Assembly (NCBI GenBank): GCA_903851455.1
Contig: CAINOM010000580.1
Coordinates: 1-7,537, forward strand
Reading direction: 5' to 3'
DNA length: 7,537 nucleotides
Source: an uncultured Bacteroidota bacterium
Lineage (GTDB): Bacteria; Bacteroidota; Bacteroidia; Chitinophagales; Chitinophagaceae
Positions 1 to 6,197 of the stretch are shown piece after piece. The position numbers were made by a program, and so were the translations under genes. The notes beneath the pieces are model-generated. The model saw nothing but the letters and a program-made list of their open reading frames with translations. It had not been told where the DNA came from and made no database searches. Numbering within the stretch: position 1 is the first letter of the stretch; every line of letters starts with the position of its first letter.

Positions 1-52
1 AGCTAATGGAATATGAGATCCTGCTTTTTTCGTAAATTAGATATTCTTTCCC

Positions 53-57
53 GGAGG
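53..57 (+). promoter_or_regulatory. Ribosome binding site supporting the start at 64
   Basis: GGAGG lies six bases before the ATG at 64. Strong Shine-Dalgarno sequences are uncommon in Bacteroidota and the other starts in this window lack one this good, so it helps choose 64 over the upstream in-frame ATG at 13. Confidence 0.55.
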
Positions 58-63
58 TCTTTA

Positions 64-861
64 ATGCAACACTTCATGCGTATCGTAATTTTATTAGGAG
101 CGGCCCTTCTCTTTACTGCGTGCAACAGCCGGCAACACAACGATAAAAACTTAACTGAGCAAGTGAAGGTTGCCGGAGCAGCACAGACCCCGGGTGTACC
201 GGTGCATCGCCGGGAGCGGCAAAGTGACGGCAGCTACGAGCGGTTCATGGATAGCTTCCTTTCTAAAAAAGATATTGTATTCTCAAAAAAGATAGTCGAA
301 GCTGGTGAGGTGTGGCTATGGTCTGATAAGTGGGGCTCTTATCCCAAAAAGCCGAAGACATTCCAGGTTGGACACACCAATTTTCTGATGCGCGAAATGG
401 AGATCGTTAACGAGGACGACCGGCTGTATGACGTGAGGTACCGTGTAGATACTGCCCTGGATTTTTCATTTCGCGGCAAAAAGTATTGCTATATAGAAGC
501 ACACTATTACGACTGTAATGGCACAGGCTGTATGGAATCATATTATCTCGTCTGCGATTACCAATTTCACCGCCTGCATGTGTTTGAAACGTTTGGTGTT
601 CCCTACCTTGCGACACCATATATTGGTGACTTCAACAACGACGGACAGCTTGACTTCATGGCGCCGGAATGCTATTGTATGTCACCTTCGCCATATTGTG
701 ATACTACGGAAACCATAGCGCTGATCCCATATACATTAAACAGGAGTGGCCATTTTGTACAAATGAAAAACGACTACAAAAGAGACCGGTTTTTAGTGGG
801 GCAATTTGATAGTGGTGTTTTTGCTCCAAATCATTTTAGGGTCATAGGCGATTTTTGGTAA
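64..861 (+). CDS. Putative lipoprotein of unknown function with a DxNxDGxxD motif
   Basis: I do not recognise the family. From the ATG at 64 the product has 265 residues. It opens with a short basic n-region and a hydrophobic stretch (residues 7-17) that ends in F-T-A-C with Cys20, a plausible lipobox, so the mature protein is probably a lipid-anchored envelope protein. Residues after Cys20 (NSRQHNDK) do not contain the acidic K/Q-D/E surface-export signal described for some Bacteroidota lipoproteins, so a periplasm-facing position is as likely as surface exposure. Residues 189-197 (DFNNDGQLD) match the calcium-binding loop of FG-GAP/VCBS-type or EF-hand-like repeats, but only one copy is present. 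Seven further cysteines (142, 151, 156, 164, 203, 205, 212) cluster in the C-terminal half and could form disulfides or bind metal. An in-frame ATG at 13 would add 17 residues (with Arg, Lys and Cys) before the signal peptide. The start at 64 is preferred because of the GGAGG just upstream and the better signal-peptide shape. The gene faces the 961-4311 gene and has no partner gene in the window. Confidence 0.75.
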   Translation: MQHFMRIVILLGAALLFTACNSRQHNDKNLTEQVKVAGAAQTPGVPVHRRERQSDGSYERFMDSFLSKKDIVFSKKIVEAGEVWLWSDKWGSYPKKPKTFQVGHTNFLMREMEIVNEDDRLYDVRYRVDTALDFSFRGKKYCYIEAHYYDCNGTGCMESYYLVCDYQFHRLHVFETFGVPYLATPYIGDFNNDGQLDFMAPECYCMSPSPYCDTTETIALIPYTLNRSGHFVQMKNDYKRDRFLVGQFDSGVFAPNHFRVIGDFW

Positions 862-898
862 AAGGATCAGGGCATTTATCGGCAGCCGTTCTACGGTT

Positions 899-937
899 AA
901 TGTAAAATGCCCCCGGAAAGCGGGGGCATTTTACATT
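899..937. terminator. Bidirectional terminator hairpin between convergent genes
   Basis: Bases 901-915 and 921-935 are perfect reverse complements (15 pairs) around a GAAAG loop, and A899-A900 with T936-T937 extend the stem to 17 pairs. The core next to the loop is seven G/C pairs flanked by AAAAT and ATTTT, so on either strand the GC-rich stem is followed by a T-rich stretch. It lies 37 bases after the stop of the lipoprotein gene (+) and 23 bases after the stop of the DUF2723 gene (-). That is the expected position for one terminator serving both genes. The T-run is interrupted (TTTTACATT), so efficiency cannot be judged by eye. Confidence 0.85.
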
Positions 938-960
938 GAATGCTATTACTCTTATTCTTG

Positions 961-3900
961 CTATTCTTCACCTTCCTGCTGCTGTTGCTGCTGCTGCGGA
1001 GTAGCCCTGTTACGCATATTCAGCAGGTCCATCACCTTTCCTGACATGTTCTTCATTTTCAGGCTTACTTGTTTTGCAGATACGCTGTCGCCACCCGCAT
1101 ATTCCATCTGCGCCAGGGATTGCATGATGTAGAACTTCTGCTGTATATCCTCCGCCTGCGATGTTTTGGCATCACCTGATAATGAGCCTACCCAATTGAC
1201 ATAATTTTCGGCATGGCCTACTATTTTGTCCGTGAGGGCCTTTGCCTTAGCCATATCTCCGTTCTGTCCGGCCATTTGCGCCAGCGACTGCATGATCTGG
1301 AACTGCTGCCTGATATCATCGCCCATAGCCATTTTGCTGCCATCCGGAAGGTCGCTCCACCATTTCAGGTCATCACCGGCATTGCGCATTATCTTATCAG
1401 TAAGGTCTTCGGCTTTCTTAGTGGCGCCAGCTCTGAAGTAGGAAGCCGCCATGAAGTAACCGGTGTAATCGTAAGAATAGGAATGTTCGGTGATACCGGC
1501 CATTACTTTATCGAGCACCTGTACTGCCTTGTCTTTCTTGCCTTCGGCAGCAAGCTGGTTGGCCAGGAATGCGCCATCCATACGGTAGGTCACAAATTCG
1601 TGGCGGTTGGGCTCGTCGAAGTACACATCGTTGCGGTCTGCACCACCCCAGAGGAACTTGTTCATAAACATATCGTAGCCCTTATCCGTATTGATACTTC
1701 CAAGCACCTGCGTATTCACTTTTTGAACGGCAGAATCCTTGTATTTGAACGGCATAAGACGGTAAACGAGTCCTTCCATGTGCAGGTAGTCACCAGTGCC
1801 ACCATAGTCGCCGGTGCGGAGACCTGCGTCAAAATAAAGCGGGCGTTTCCAGCCATTGTTTGCCACAGCGGCTATTATGTTAAGAATAGCAAGATCGCCT
1901 TTTTGTGCCGCTGGTTTAGGATAAGACCACCTCATATCTGTGATCACCTTGTTGGTATCTGCCGCATTCAGCATTCCTCTTTTCACCAGTTCCTCTTTGC
2001 TCAGAGAAGGAACAAAGAAGTTCTTAAGCGGTATGTAGTTCACATACTCACCACCGCCTCTGCGGGCCATGTTCTCATGGTCTTTGCTGATGATAAAGTT
2101 ACATACCTCAGTAAGATTGAAGAACTGGTCCTTAGGTATCTTACGCGCAGGATTATCGTAGTACTGCACATAGTTGTGACGGTCGCCAATATAGTCATCG
2201 CGTTTCCATATCATAGGTACGGCATCTGCATCATTGATCCGGTAGTTCAGCTGATCTATATACCAGTCGATACCCAGCAGGCTCGTATTGATGACACGGA
2301 CGTCTTTACGGTAACCTTCCACTTCCTGCATATACCAAAGCGGGTAGGTCTGGTTGTCGCCGAAGGTGAAAAGTACAGCACTATCTGCACAGCAAGACAA
2401 AGTATTGTAGGCAACCGCACGGGCCAGTGTCTTCTTAGAGCGGTCATGGTCATTCCATTCTACCTTGGCCATGAGCGTAGGTACCGCAACGAGACATAAT
2501 CCAATGGCGCCGTAAGCAGCAGCCGGGCTTTGAGTCATTTTTTTGAACCAGGAGTATACCATAAGCACCCCGAGGCCTATCCATATCGCAAAAGTATAGG
2601 TACATCCGGCGAAGGCGTAATCACGTTCACGTGGCTGGAGTGGCGGCATATTGAGGTAGATACCTATGGCCGCACCGGTAAAGAAGAACAAGGTAAGTAC
2701 TACAATACCGTCCCTCTTGTTCCTGTTGAACTGGAACACAAGACCCAGGATACCGAGGATGAAAGGAAGAAAATACAGCTTATTGTGGGCATCATTATCG
2801 CTGAAGCCGGAACCCATTTTGTCGCTGTCGCCGAGGCCTCTCATCTGGTCAACAAACGTTATACCGGATATCCAGTTGCCGCGCTGCGGATCTCCCTGGC
2901 CTTCCACGTCATTCTGGCGGCCGGCAAAGTTCCACATAAAGAAGCGCCACCACATCCAGTTCATCTGGTAGCCAAGGAAATACTTCATATTATCGCTGAA
3001 GCCAGGATCATCCTGGTTTTCCGGGCCGATAAAATTCTTGTAGAAGTTGATGTGAGACTGCTCGTTATTGTCATAAATACGAGGGAAGAAATGGCTCTGG
3101 TTCACACCATTCTGGTCGGTACCATAGATAGCTTCCATTTTCTTGCCCACGATCTCATAATGGTCTTTTCCACCCACTTTTGTCTGTGCGTATAACTTCT
3201 TGGATGTGTCCAGGTCGGTATAAACGCTGTTGTAGTAAGAACCATAGATCAGGGGCTGCTGGCCGAACTGTTCACGATCCACATAGTCGAGGAAGCTGAT
3301 CGGGTTATCCGGGTTGGTCATATCGATAGGAACATCGGCGCGTGAGCGGATGATAGCCGAAAAGTAGCTGGAGTATCCGATGATGATGAAAATAACGCAG
3401 AGCACACTGGTGTGCACCACCGGCCAAACTTTCTTTTTGGAAAGAAACAACAGGCCAATCAGAATTGCGATAACTATGACAAGGAAGAATATAGCGCCGG
3501 TATCGAAAGAAGTTCCGAAGCTGTTAGTGAACATGATATCAAACACCGAAGCAAGCCTTGGGATATACTGGATGACGCCAAATTGAACAAAGCCCAGCAC
3601 CACGCAGCCCATCACAAAGGCCAGTATGGTACCGTACCATGTAGCCACATAACGCCTGAAATAATAAACCATGGCTATGGCTGGTATAGTAAGCAGGTTG
3701 AGCAGGTGCACACATACAGAGACACCTACGAGGTAAGCAATCAGTACCAGCCAACGGTCAGCATGCTTGTTGTCGGCCACGTTTTCCCATTTGAGCACAG
3801 CCCAGAAGGTAACGGCAGTAAAGAAAGGAGAGGTACCGTAAACTTCGGCCTCAACCGCTGAGAACCAGAACGTATCTGAAAAAGTGTAAGCCAATGCGCC

Positions 3901-4311
3901 AACGAGTGCAGCGCCCATGATCAAAATAGTCTGGTTGTTATCAGGCTCTGCATTACCTTCCACCATGAGTTTCTTGGCAAAATGGGAGATAGTCCAGAAA
4001 AGGAATAATATAGAAAGCGCGCTGGTAAGAGCGGAGAGTGCATTGATCGTCGTTGCCGCGCCAATGTGGGTGAGGTCGCTCACAGAAGGAGCGCCGGTGG
4101 CAGTGCCGCCTGCAAAAAGAGCGAAAACGCGCTGAACCATCATGAAAAATGGTGCTCCGGGGGAGTGACCCACTTCCAGTTTATAAGCACAGGACAGGAA
4201 CTCGCCGCAGTCCCAAAAGCTGACGGTCGGCTCCATAGTTTTTAAATAGACAATAAAAGCGATTGCACCTGTGATCCAACCAGTAATGTTATTGATCTTA
4301 CGATAGTTCAT
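961..4311 (-). CDS. DUF2723 family membrane protein, probable GT-C glycosyltransferase
   Basis: This 1116-residue protein has the hallmarks of the DUF2723 family. Near the N-terminus, DCGEF (34-38) and GHSPGAPFF (48-56) lie in the first extracytoplasmic loop after a membrane helix (about 10-24); acidic residues such as Asp34 and Glu37 sit where GT-C enzymes keep their catalytic acid. About a dozen membrane segments follow, to roughly residue 615, with AVEAEVY at 152-158, a long loop at about 320-510 and PRERDYAF at 560-567. The extracytoplasmic part contains the family-typical GDNQTYPLWY (651-660) and RPLYFD (823-828). The C-terminus carries three 56-residue TPR-like repeats and a Q7 run. The human relative TMEM260 is a protein O-mannosyltransferase, and bacterial members are thought to use polyprenyl-phosphate sugars for protein or envelope glycosylation; donor and acceptor here are unknown. 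The gene appears monocistronic: its own promoter-like sequence lies upstream and a terminator lies downstream. Family assignment is firm; the enzymatic role is inferred from the family. Confidence 0.92.
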   Translation of the reverse strand: MNYRKINNITGWITGAIAFIVYLKTMEPTVSFWDCGEFLSCAYKLEVGHSPGAPFFMMVQRVFALFAGGTATGAPSVSDLTHIGAATTINALSALTSALSILFLFWTISHFAKKLMVEGNAEPDNNQTILIMGAALVGALAYTFSDTFWFSAVEAEVYGTSPFFTAVTFWAVLKWENVADNKHADRWLVLIAYLVGVSVCVHLLNLLTIPAIAMVYYFRRYVATWYGTILAFVMGCVVLGFVQFGVIQYIPRLASVFDIMFTNSFGTSFDTGAIFFLVIVIAILIGLLFLSKKKVWPVVHTSVLCVIFIIIGYSSYFSAIIRSRADVPIDMTNPDNPISFLDYVDREQFGQQPLIYGSYYNSVYTDLDTSKKLYAQTKVGGKDHYEIVGKKMEAIYGTDQNGVNQSHFFPRIYDNNEQSHINFYKNFIGPENQDDPGFSDNMKYFLGYQMNWMWWRFFMWNFAGRQNDVEGQGDPQRGNWISGITFVDQMRGLGDSDKMGSGFSDNDAHNKLYFLPFILGILGLVFQFNRNKRDGIVVLTLFFFTGAAIGIYLNMPPLQPRERDYAFAGCTYTFAIWIGLGVLMVYSWFKKMTQSPAAAYGAIGLCLVAVPTLMAKVEWNDHDRSKKTLARAVAYNTLSCCADSAVLFTFGDNQTYPLWYMQEVEGYRKDVRVINTSLLGIDWYIDQLNYRINDADAVPMIWKRDDYIGDRHNYVQYYDNPARKIPKDQFFNLTEVCNFIISKDHENMARRGGGEYVNYIPLKNFFVPSLSKEELVKRGMLNAADTNKVITDMRWSYPKPAAQKGDLAILNIIAAVANNGWKRPLYFDAGLRTGDYGGTGDYLHMEGLVYRLMPFKYKDSAVQKVNTQVLGSINTDKGYDMFMNKFLWGGADRNDVYFDEPNRHEFVTYRMDGAFLANQLAAEGKKDKAVQVLDKVMAGITEHSYSYDYTGYFMAASYFRAGATKKAEDLTDKIMRNAGDDLKWWSDLPDGSKMAMGDDIRQQFQIMQSLAQMAGQNGDMAKAKALTDKIVGHAENYVNWVGSLSGDAKTSQAEDIQQKFYIMQSLAQMEYAGGDSVSAKQVSLKMKNMSGKVMDLLNMRNRATPQQQQQQQEGEE
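976..996 (-). repeat. CAG/CAA tract encoding seven glutamines
   Basis: Six CAG and one CAA codons (CTG/TTG on the + strand) encode Q7 at residues 1106-1112, followed by EGEE and the stop. It is a short triplet repeat at the very C-terminus, so slippage would change tail length without breaking the frame. The single CAA interruption should stabilise it. Confidence 0.9.
1048..1485 (-). repeat. Three tandem 56-residue TPR-like units in the DUF2723 C-terminus
   Basis: Residues from about 943 to 1088 repeat with a period of exactly 56 residues (168 bases). IMQSLAQM occurs at 1006-1013 and again at 1062-1069. LTDKI occurs at 970-974 and 1026-1030, with the diverged VSLKM at 1082-1086. The motif W-x3-L occurs at 984-988 and 1040-1044. 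The helix pairs, with small residues (A, G) at packing positions, resemble TPR/SEL1-type repeats. The second and third units are also clearly similar at DNA level (for example around 1105-1145 and 1273-1313), while the first is more diverged. This suggests internal duplication and a protein-interaction or spacer role outside the membrane. Confidence 0.75.
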
Positions 4312-4332
4312 GATATATTATTAGAAGAGCGA

Positions 4333-4361
4333 CAAAAATAACAAAAGTTGGCAGTTTGCAA
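4333..4361 (-). promoter_or_regulatory. Bacteroidota-type promoter for the DUF2723 gene
   Basis: Read on the minus strand, TATTTTTG (4333-4340) matches the Bacteroidota -7 element TAnnTTTG exactly. A TTG (4359-4361) lies 18 bases upstream, one base short of the usual 19-21 spacing from the -33 element. Transcription would begin roughly at 4325-4328, leaving a leader of about 15 bases before the ATG at 4311, with no Shine-Dalgarno sequence. Confidence 0.6.
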
Positions 4362-4380
4362 TTTATTTTTAGCCACAGGG

Positions 4381-4398
4381 AGGTTAATAAAGGTTAAT
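4381..4398. repeat. Tandem direct repeat AGGTTAAT
   Basis: AGGTTAAT occurs at 4381-4388 and 4391-4398, ten bases apart (one helical turn). It lies about 20 bases upstream of the -33 element of the DUF2723 promoter. That is a possible activator or repressor site. It also directly abuts the AGGAT array at 4405 and may simply be part of the same repetitive element. Confidence 0.4.
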
Positions 4399-4404
4399 CG
4401 GAAC

Positions 4405-4434
4405 AGGATTGTCAGGATAAGAGGATTTCAGGAT
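4405..4434. repeat. Phased AGGAT array, possible dispersed repeat
   Basis: AGGAT occurs four times, at 4405, 4414, 4422 and 4430 (steps of 9, 8 and 8 bases), separated by short A/T-rich spacers. On the minus strand it reads as repeated ATCCT. Non-coding ATCCTG-type short-period repeats are, from memory, scattered in intergenic DNA of many Bacteroidota. I infer this is a degenerate copy, not a gene or operator. No copy elsewhere in the window allows a direct comparison. Confidence 0.5.
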
Positions 4435-4489
4435 GCTGGGCCGGGCATAACTGTCGGCTTGGTCCTTTGTTCCAGAAGAATGCTAATTC

Positions 4490-4924
4490 TTATACGATCA
4501 GGTTATTCAGATTTTTCAGTTGACTTGCGTCCAGTATCTGGGCGAGCTGAACTTCGGGGATATTGCGTAGTTCGTTGGCTATCTTTCGGGCATCTTCTTC
4601 CGGGCTGGCGGTTTGTATCAGCCAGAGGTAGTCAAGCAGGCGTGTTTCCGGTAGAAGGGATTCGGTCCCGTTCTTCAGCTTGTAGAGTAAATATTTATGG
4701 CAGCTGTTGGGCAGGTCGTAACGGTATATCGGAAAAAAATACTGGCTATCCTTTTTTTGCAGGCAAATGTTCTGTTCCGGGTCACGGAGGAAACTGAGGT
4801 CGAAGTACCGGTTGAGTATCCAGCAGAACCGATAACCCGGCTGGGCAGTGCCAATGCCGATCATTGCGGTATCTGTAAAAAAGTCCTCGTGCATGGCAGA
4901 GGTACTCAAGACCAATTTTGACAT
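4490..4924 (-). CDS. IPExxxVDY family protein
   Basis: A 144-residue soluble protein with no signal peptide or membrane segment. It fits the small Bacteroidota family named for an IPExxxVDY motif: residues 92-99 read PETRLLDY (with Leu91 in the I position and Leu98 for Val), followed by the hydrophobic LWLI. Other family-like features are IGIGTAQPGYRFCWILN (22-38, where family members typically have a GI...DYRLCW-N segment) and a C-terminal part with NIPEVQLAQILD (121-132) ending in NNLIV. Length matches the usual size of about 150 residues. The molecular function is unknown. In other Bacteroidota the gene is, as I recall, often close to rnc or pyk; here it stands alone, divergent from the SPFH gene. 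ATG at 4924 is the first in-frame start, with a weak AAAGGG upstream; Met11 (4894) is an alternative. The overlapping + strand reading frame is treated as spurious. Confidence 0.8.
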   Translation of the reverse strand: MSKLVLSTSAMHEDFFTDTAMIGIGTAQPGYRFCWILNRYFDLSFLRDPEQNICLQKKDSQYFFPIYRYDLPNSCHKYLLYKLKNGTESLLPETRLLDYLWLIQTASPEEDARKIANELRNIPEVQLAQILDASQLKNLNNLIV

Positions 4925-5044
4925 AAACCCTTTGGCGTTATCCCGGTATTAAGAATGATCGTAGCGAAGCATAAAGTTCGTACTTTCCGGTTTATTAACT
5001 ACAAAAAAGTAGGCGCTCAAATTATATCCGGAATTTGTTTCTGG

Positions 5045-5060
5045 TTAATTTGTATATTTC
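5045..5060 (+). promoter_or_regulatory. Weak candidate promoter region for the SPFH gene
   Basis: Two near matches to TAnnTTTG occur here, TTAATTTG (5045-5052) and TATATTTC (5053-5060), each one base off the consensus. Neither has a TTTG element at the right distance upstream. The 154-base gap 4925-5078 between the divergent genes must hold both promoters, but I found no clear minus-strand element in it. Confidence 0.2.
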
Positions 5061-5078
5061 CCAAACAATTCAAATGTT

Positions 5079-6017
5079 ATGCCTGTAATAGTAATTTTTT
5101 TGTTCGTCGTACTAGCAATTATTGCTATGAGCTTTGTAACCGTGCAGCAAGGCACAGTTGCTGTAGTTACTGTTTTCGGAAAGTTCAAACGCATTCTGCG
5201 ACCGGGGTTGAACATGCGTATTCCTTTCATTGAGCAGATATTCAGGAGAATCTCTTACCAGAACCGCTCCATGGAAATAAAGATACCAGCGATCTCACAA
5301 GATCAGGCGAATGTGTATTTCACGGCTATGCTGCTTTATTCTGTGCGGAATGAAGAGAGTGAAACCATTGAAAATGTAGCGTTCAAATTTATTGATGAGC
5401 GCAGTTTTATACAGGCGCTGACAAAATCCGTAGAAGGTGCAGTGAGAGCTTTTGTGGCAACCAAAAAACAATCTGAGATCTTACTGCTTCGCACTGAGAT
5501 CGTGCTGCATGTAAAGGAACAACTGGATATACAGCTGGAAAGCTGGGGCTTTCACCTGCTCGACCTGCAGATAAATGATATCACCTTTGACGAAGATATT
5601 CTGAAATCAATGTCACGCGTGGTGGCATCCAACAATCTGAAGGCCGCTGCCGAAAATGAAGGGCAGGCATTGCTGATCACAAAAACAAAGGCCGCCGAAG
5701 CGGAAGGTAATGCAATAAAAATATCTGCTGATGCAGAGCGTACAGCCGCGCAGATGCGCGGGCAGGGTGTCGCCCTTTTCCGTGAAGAAGTCGCTCGTGG
5801 TATGGCTCATGCAGCCAAGGAAATGGAAACCGCTAACCTGGATGCATCTTATATTCTGTTCTCCATGTGGACAGACGCGATAAAACACTTTGCGGAATAC
5901 GGCAAGGGTAACACGATATTCCTTGATGGGTCCAGCAACAACTACCAGCGTACCATGCAGCAGCTAATGGCCACGCTGCAGGGATTTGACGGCGAAAAGA
6001 ATGATGACAAGAAATAG
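5079..6017 (+). CDS. SPFH/band 7 domain membrane protein (stomatin/HIR-like)
   Basis: A 312-residue protein of the SPFH (stomatin, prohibitin, flotillin, HflK/C) superfamily. Residues 2-22 form one N-terminal membrane anchor. The band 7 domain follows directly: VQQGTVAVVTVFGKFKRIL (22-40), RPGLNMRIPFIEQI (41-54) and the strand-rich segment with DQANVYFTAMLLYSV (75-89), continuing to about residue 180. Residues 185-250 are rich in Ala, Glu and Lys (AAENEGQALLI, KAAEAEGNAIKISADAERTAAQ) and should form the long helix by which family members oligomerise. The tail is polar and ends in DDKK. Such proteins build large rings or cages on the cytoplasmic membrane and organise membrane microdomains or modulate proteases. 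No NfeD-type partner or FtsH gene is adjacent, so it is neither a clear YbbK/NfeD pair nor HflK/HflC. The specific role is unknown. It starts at ATG 5079 without a Shine-Dalgarno sequence; the ATG at 5074 is in another frame and closes after four codons. Confidence 0.9.
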   Translation: MPVIVIFLFVVLAIIAMSFVTVQQGTVAVVTVFGKFKRILRPGLNMRIPFIEQIFRRISYQNRSMEIKIPAISQDQANVYFTAMLLYSVRNEESETIENVAFKFIDERSFIQALTKSVEGAVRAFVATKKQSEILLLRTEIVLHVKEQLDIQLESWGFHLLDLQINDITFDEDILKSMSRVVASNNLKAAAENEGQALLITKTKAAEAEGNAIKISADAERTAAQMRGQGVALFREEVARGMAHAAKEMETANLDASYILFSMWTDAIKHFAEYGKGNTIFLDGSSNNYQRTMQQLMATLQGFDGEKNDDKK

Positions 6018-6106
6018 TCAACAGCACAAATCGAATACTGCTTTTTTCTGAAATTGCAGCTGATTTTATGCCACTATCTTTTTTTTATTTTTAAGTTTAT
6101 ACTTTT

Positions 6107-6114
6107 TACTTTTG
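6107..6114 (+). promoter_or_regulatory. Candidate -7 promoter element upstream of purA
   Basis: TACTTTTG matches the Bacteroidota TAnnTTTG element exactly. Where the -33 TTTG should lie (about 6082-6087) there is only a T-run without G, so the match is incomplete. A start from here would give a leader of about 75-80 bases. The remainder of 6018-6197 is AT-rich and non-coding. The last 21 bases before the purA ATG are A and T only, in line with the A/T-rich, Shine-Dalgarno-free initiation common in this phylum. Confidence 0.45.
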
Positions 6115-6197
6115 GCGTTTGCAAGAAAAGAAAGCTAACAGTTTTTAATTCAGCTTATTTTGCAGCATTGCTTTGGAATTTTAATTTTTAATTTTTT

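Noticed and set aside
13..63. N-terminal extension of the lipoprotein from ATG 13
   Set aside because: It would put 17 extra residues before the signal peptide and has no ribosome binding site, while GGAGG sits correctly before ATG 64.
1213..2499. 428-codon open frame on the + strand inside the DUF2723 gene
   Set aside because: It lies codon-on-codon antisense to a clearly conserved gene. Such frames stay open when the sense gene avoids TTA, CTA and TCA codons. The translation has no recognisable domain.
2530..3195. 221-codon open frame on the + strand inside the DUF2723 gene
   Set aside because: Same antisense register as 1213-2499 and the same explanation; no family features.
3412..3861. 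149-codon + strand open frame inside the DUF2723 membrane region
   Set aside because: Antisense shadow of a conserved transmembrane coding segment; no start context and no recognisable product.
4405..4434. AGGAT units as a CRISPR array
   Set aside because: Units of five bases with 3-4 base spacers are far too short, and there are no cas genes.
4476..4491. AAGAAT/ATTCTT hairpin at the end of the IPExxxVDY gene as a terminator
   Set aside because: Only six mostly A/T pairs, overlapping the stop codon, with no T-run after it on the minus strand.
4348..4797. 149-codon + strand open frame overlapping the IPExxxVDY gene
   Set aside because: It starts in the spacer that holds the minus-strand promoter and runs through the AGGAT repeat. 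Its translation resembles no family, whereas the minus-strand product fits one.
6023..6047. AGCA/TGCT plus T-run after the SPFH gene as a terminator
   Set aside because: Only four pairs around a 12-base loop. The T-run is suggestive but the stem is too weak to call.
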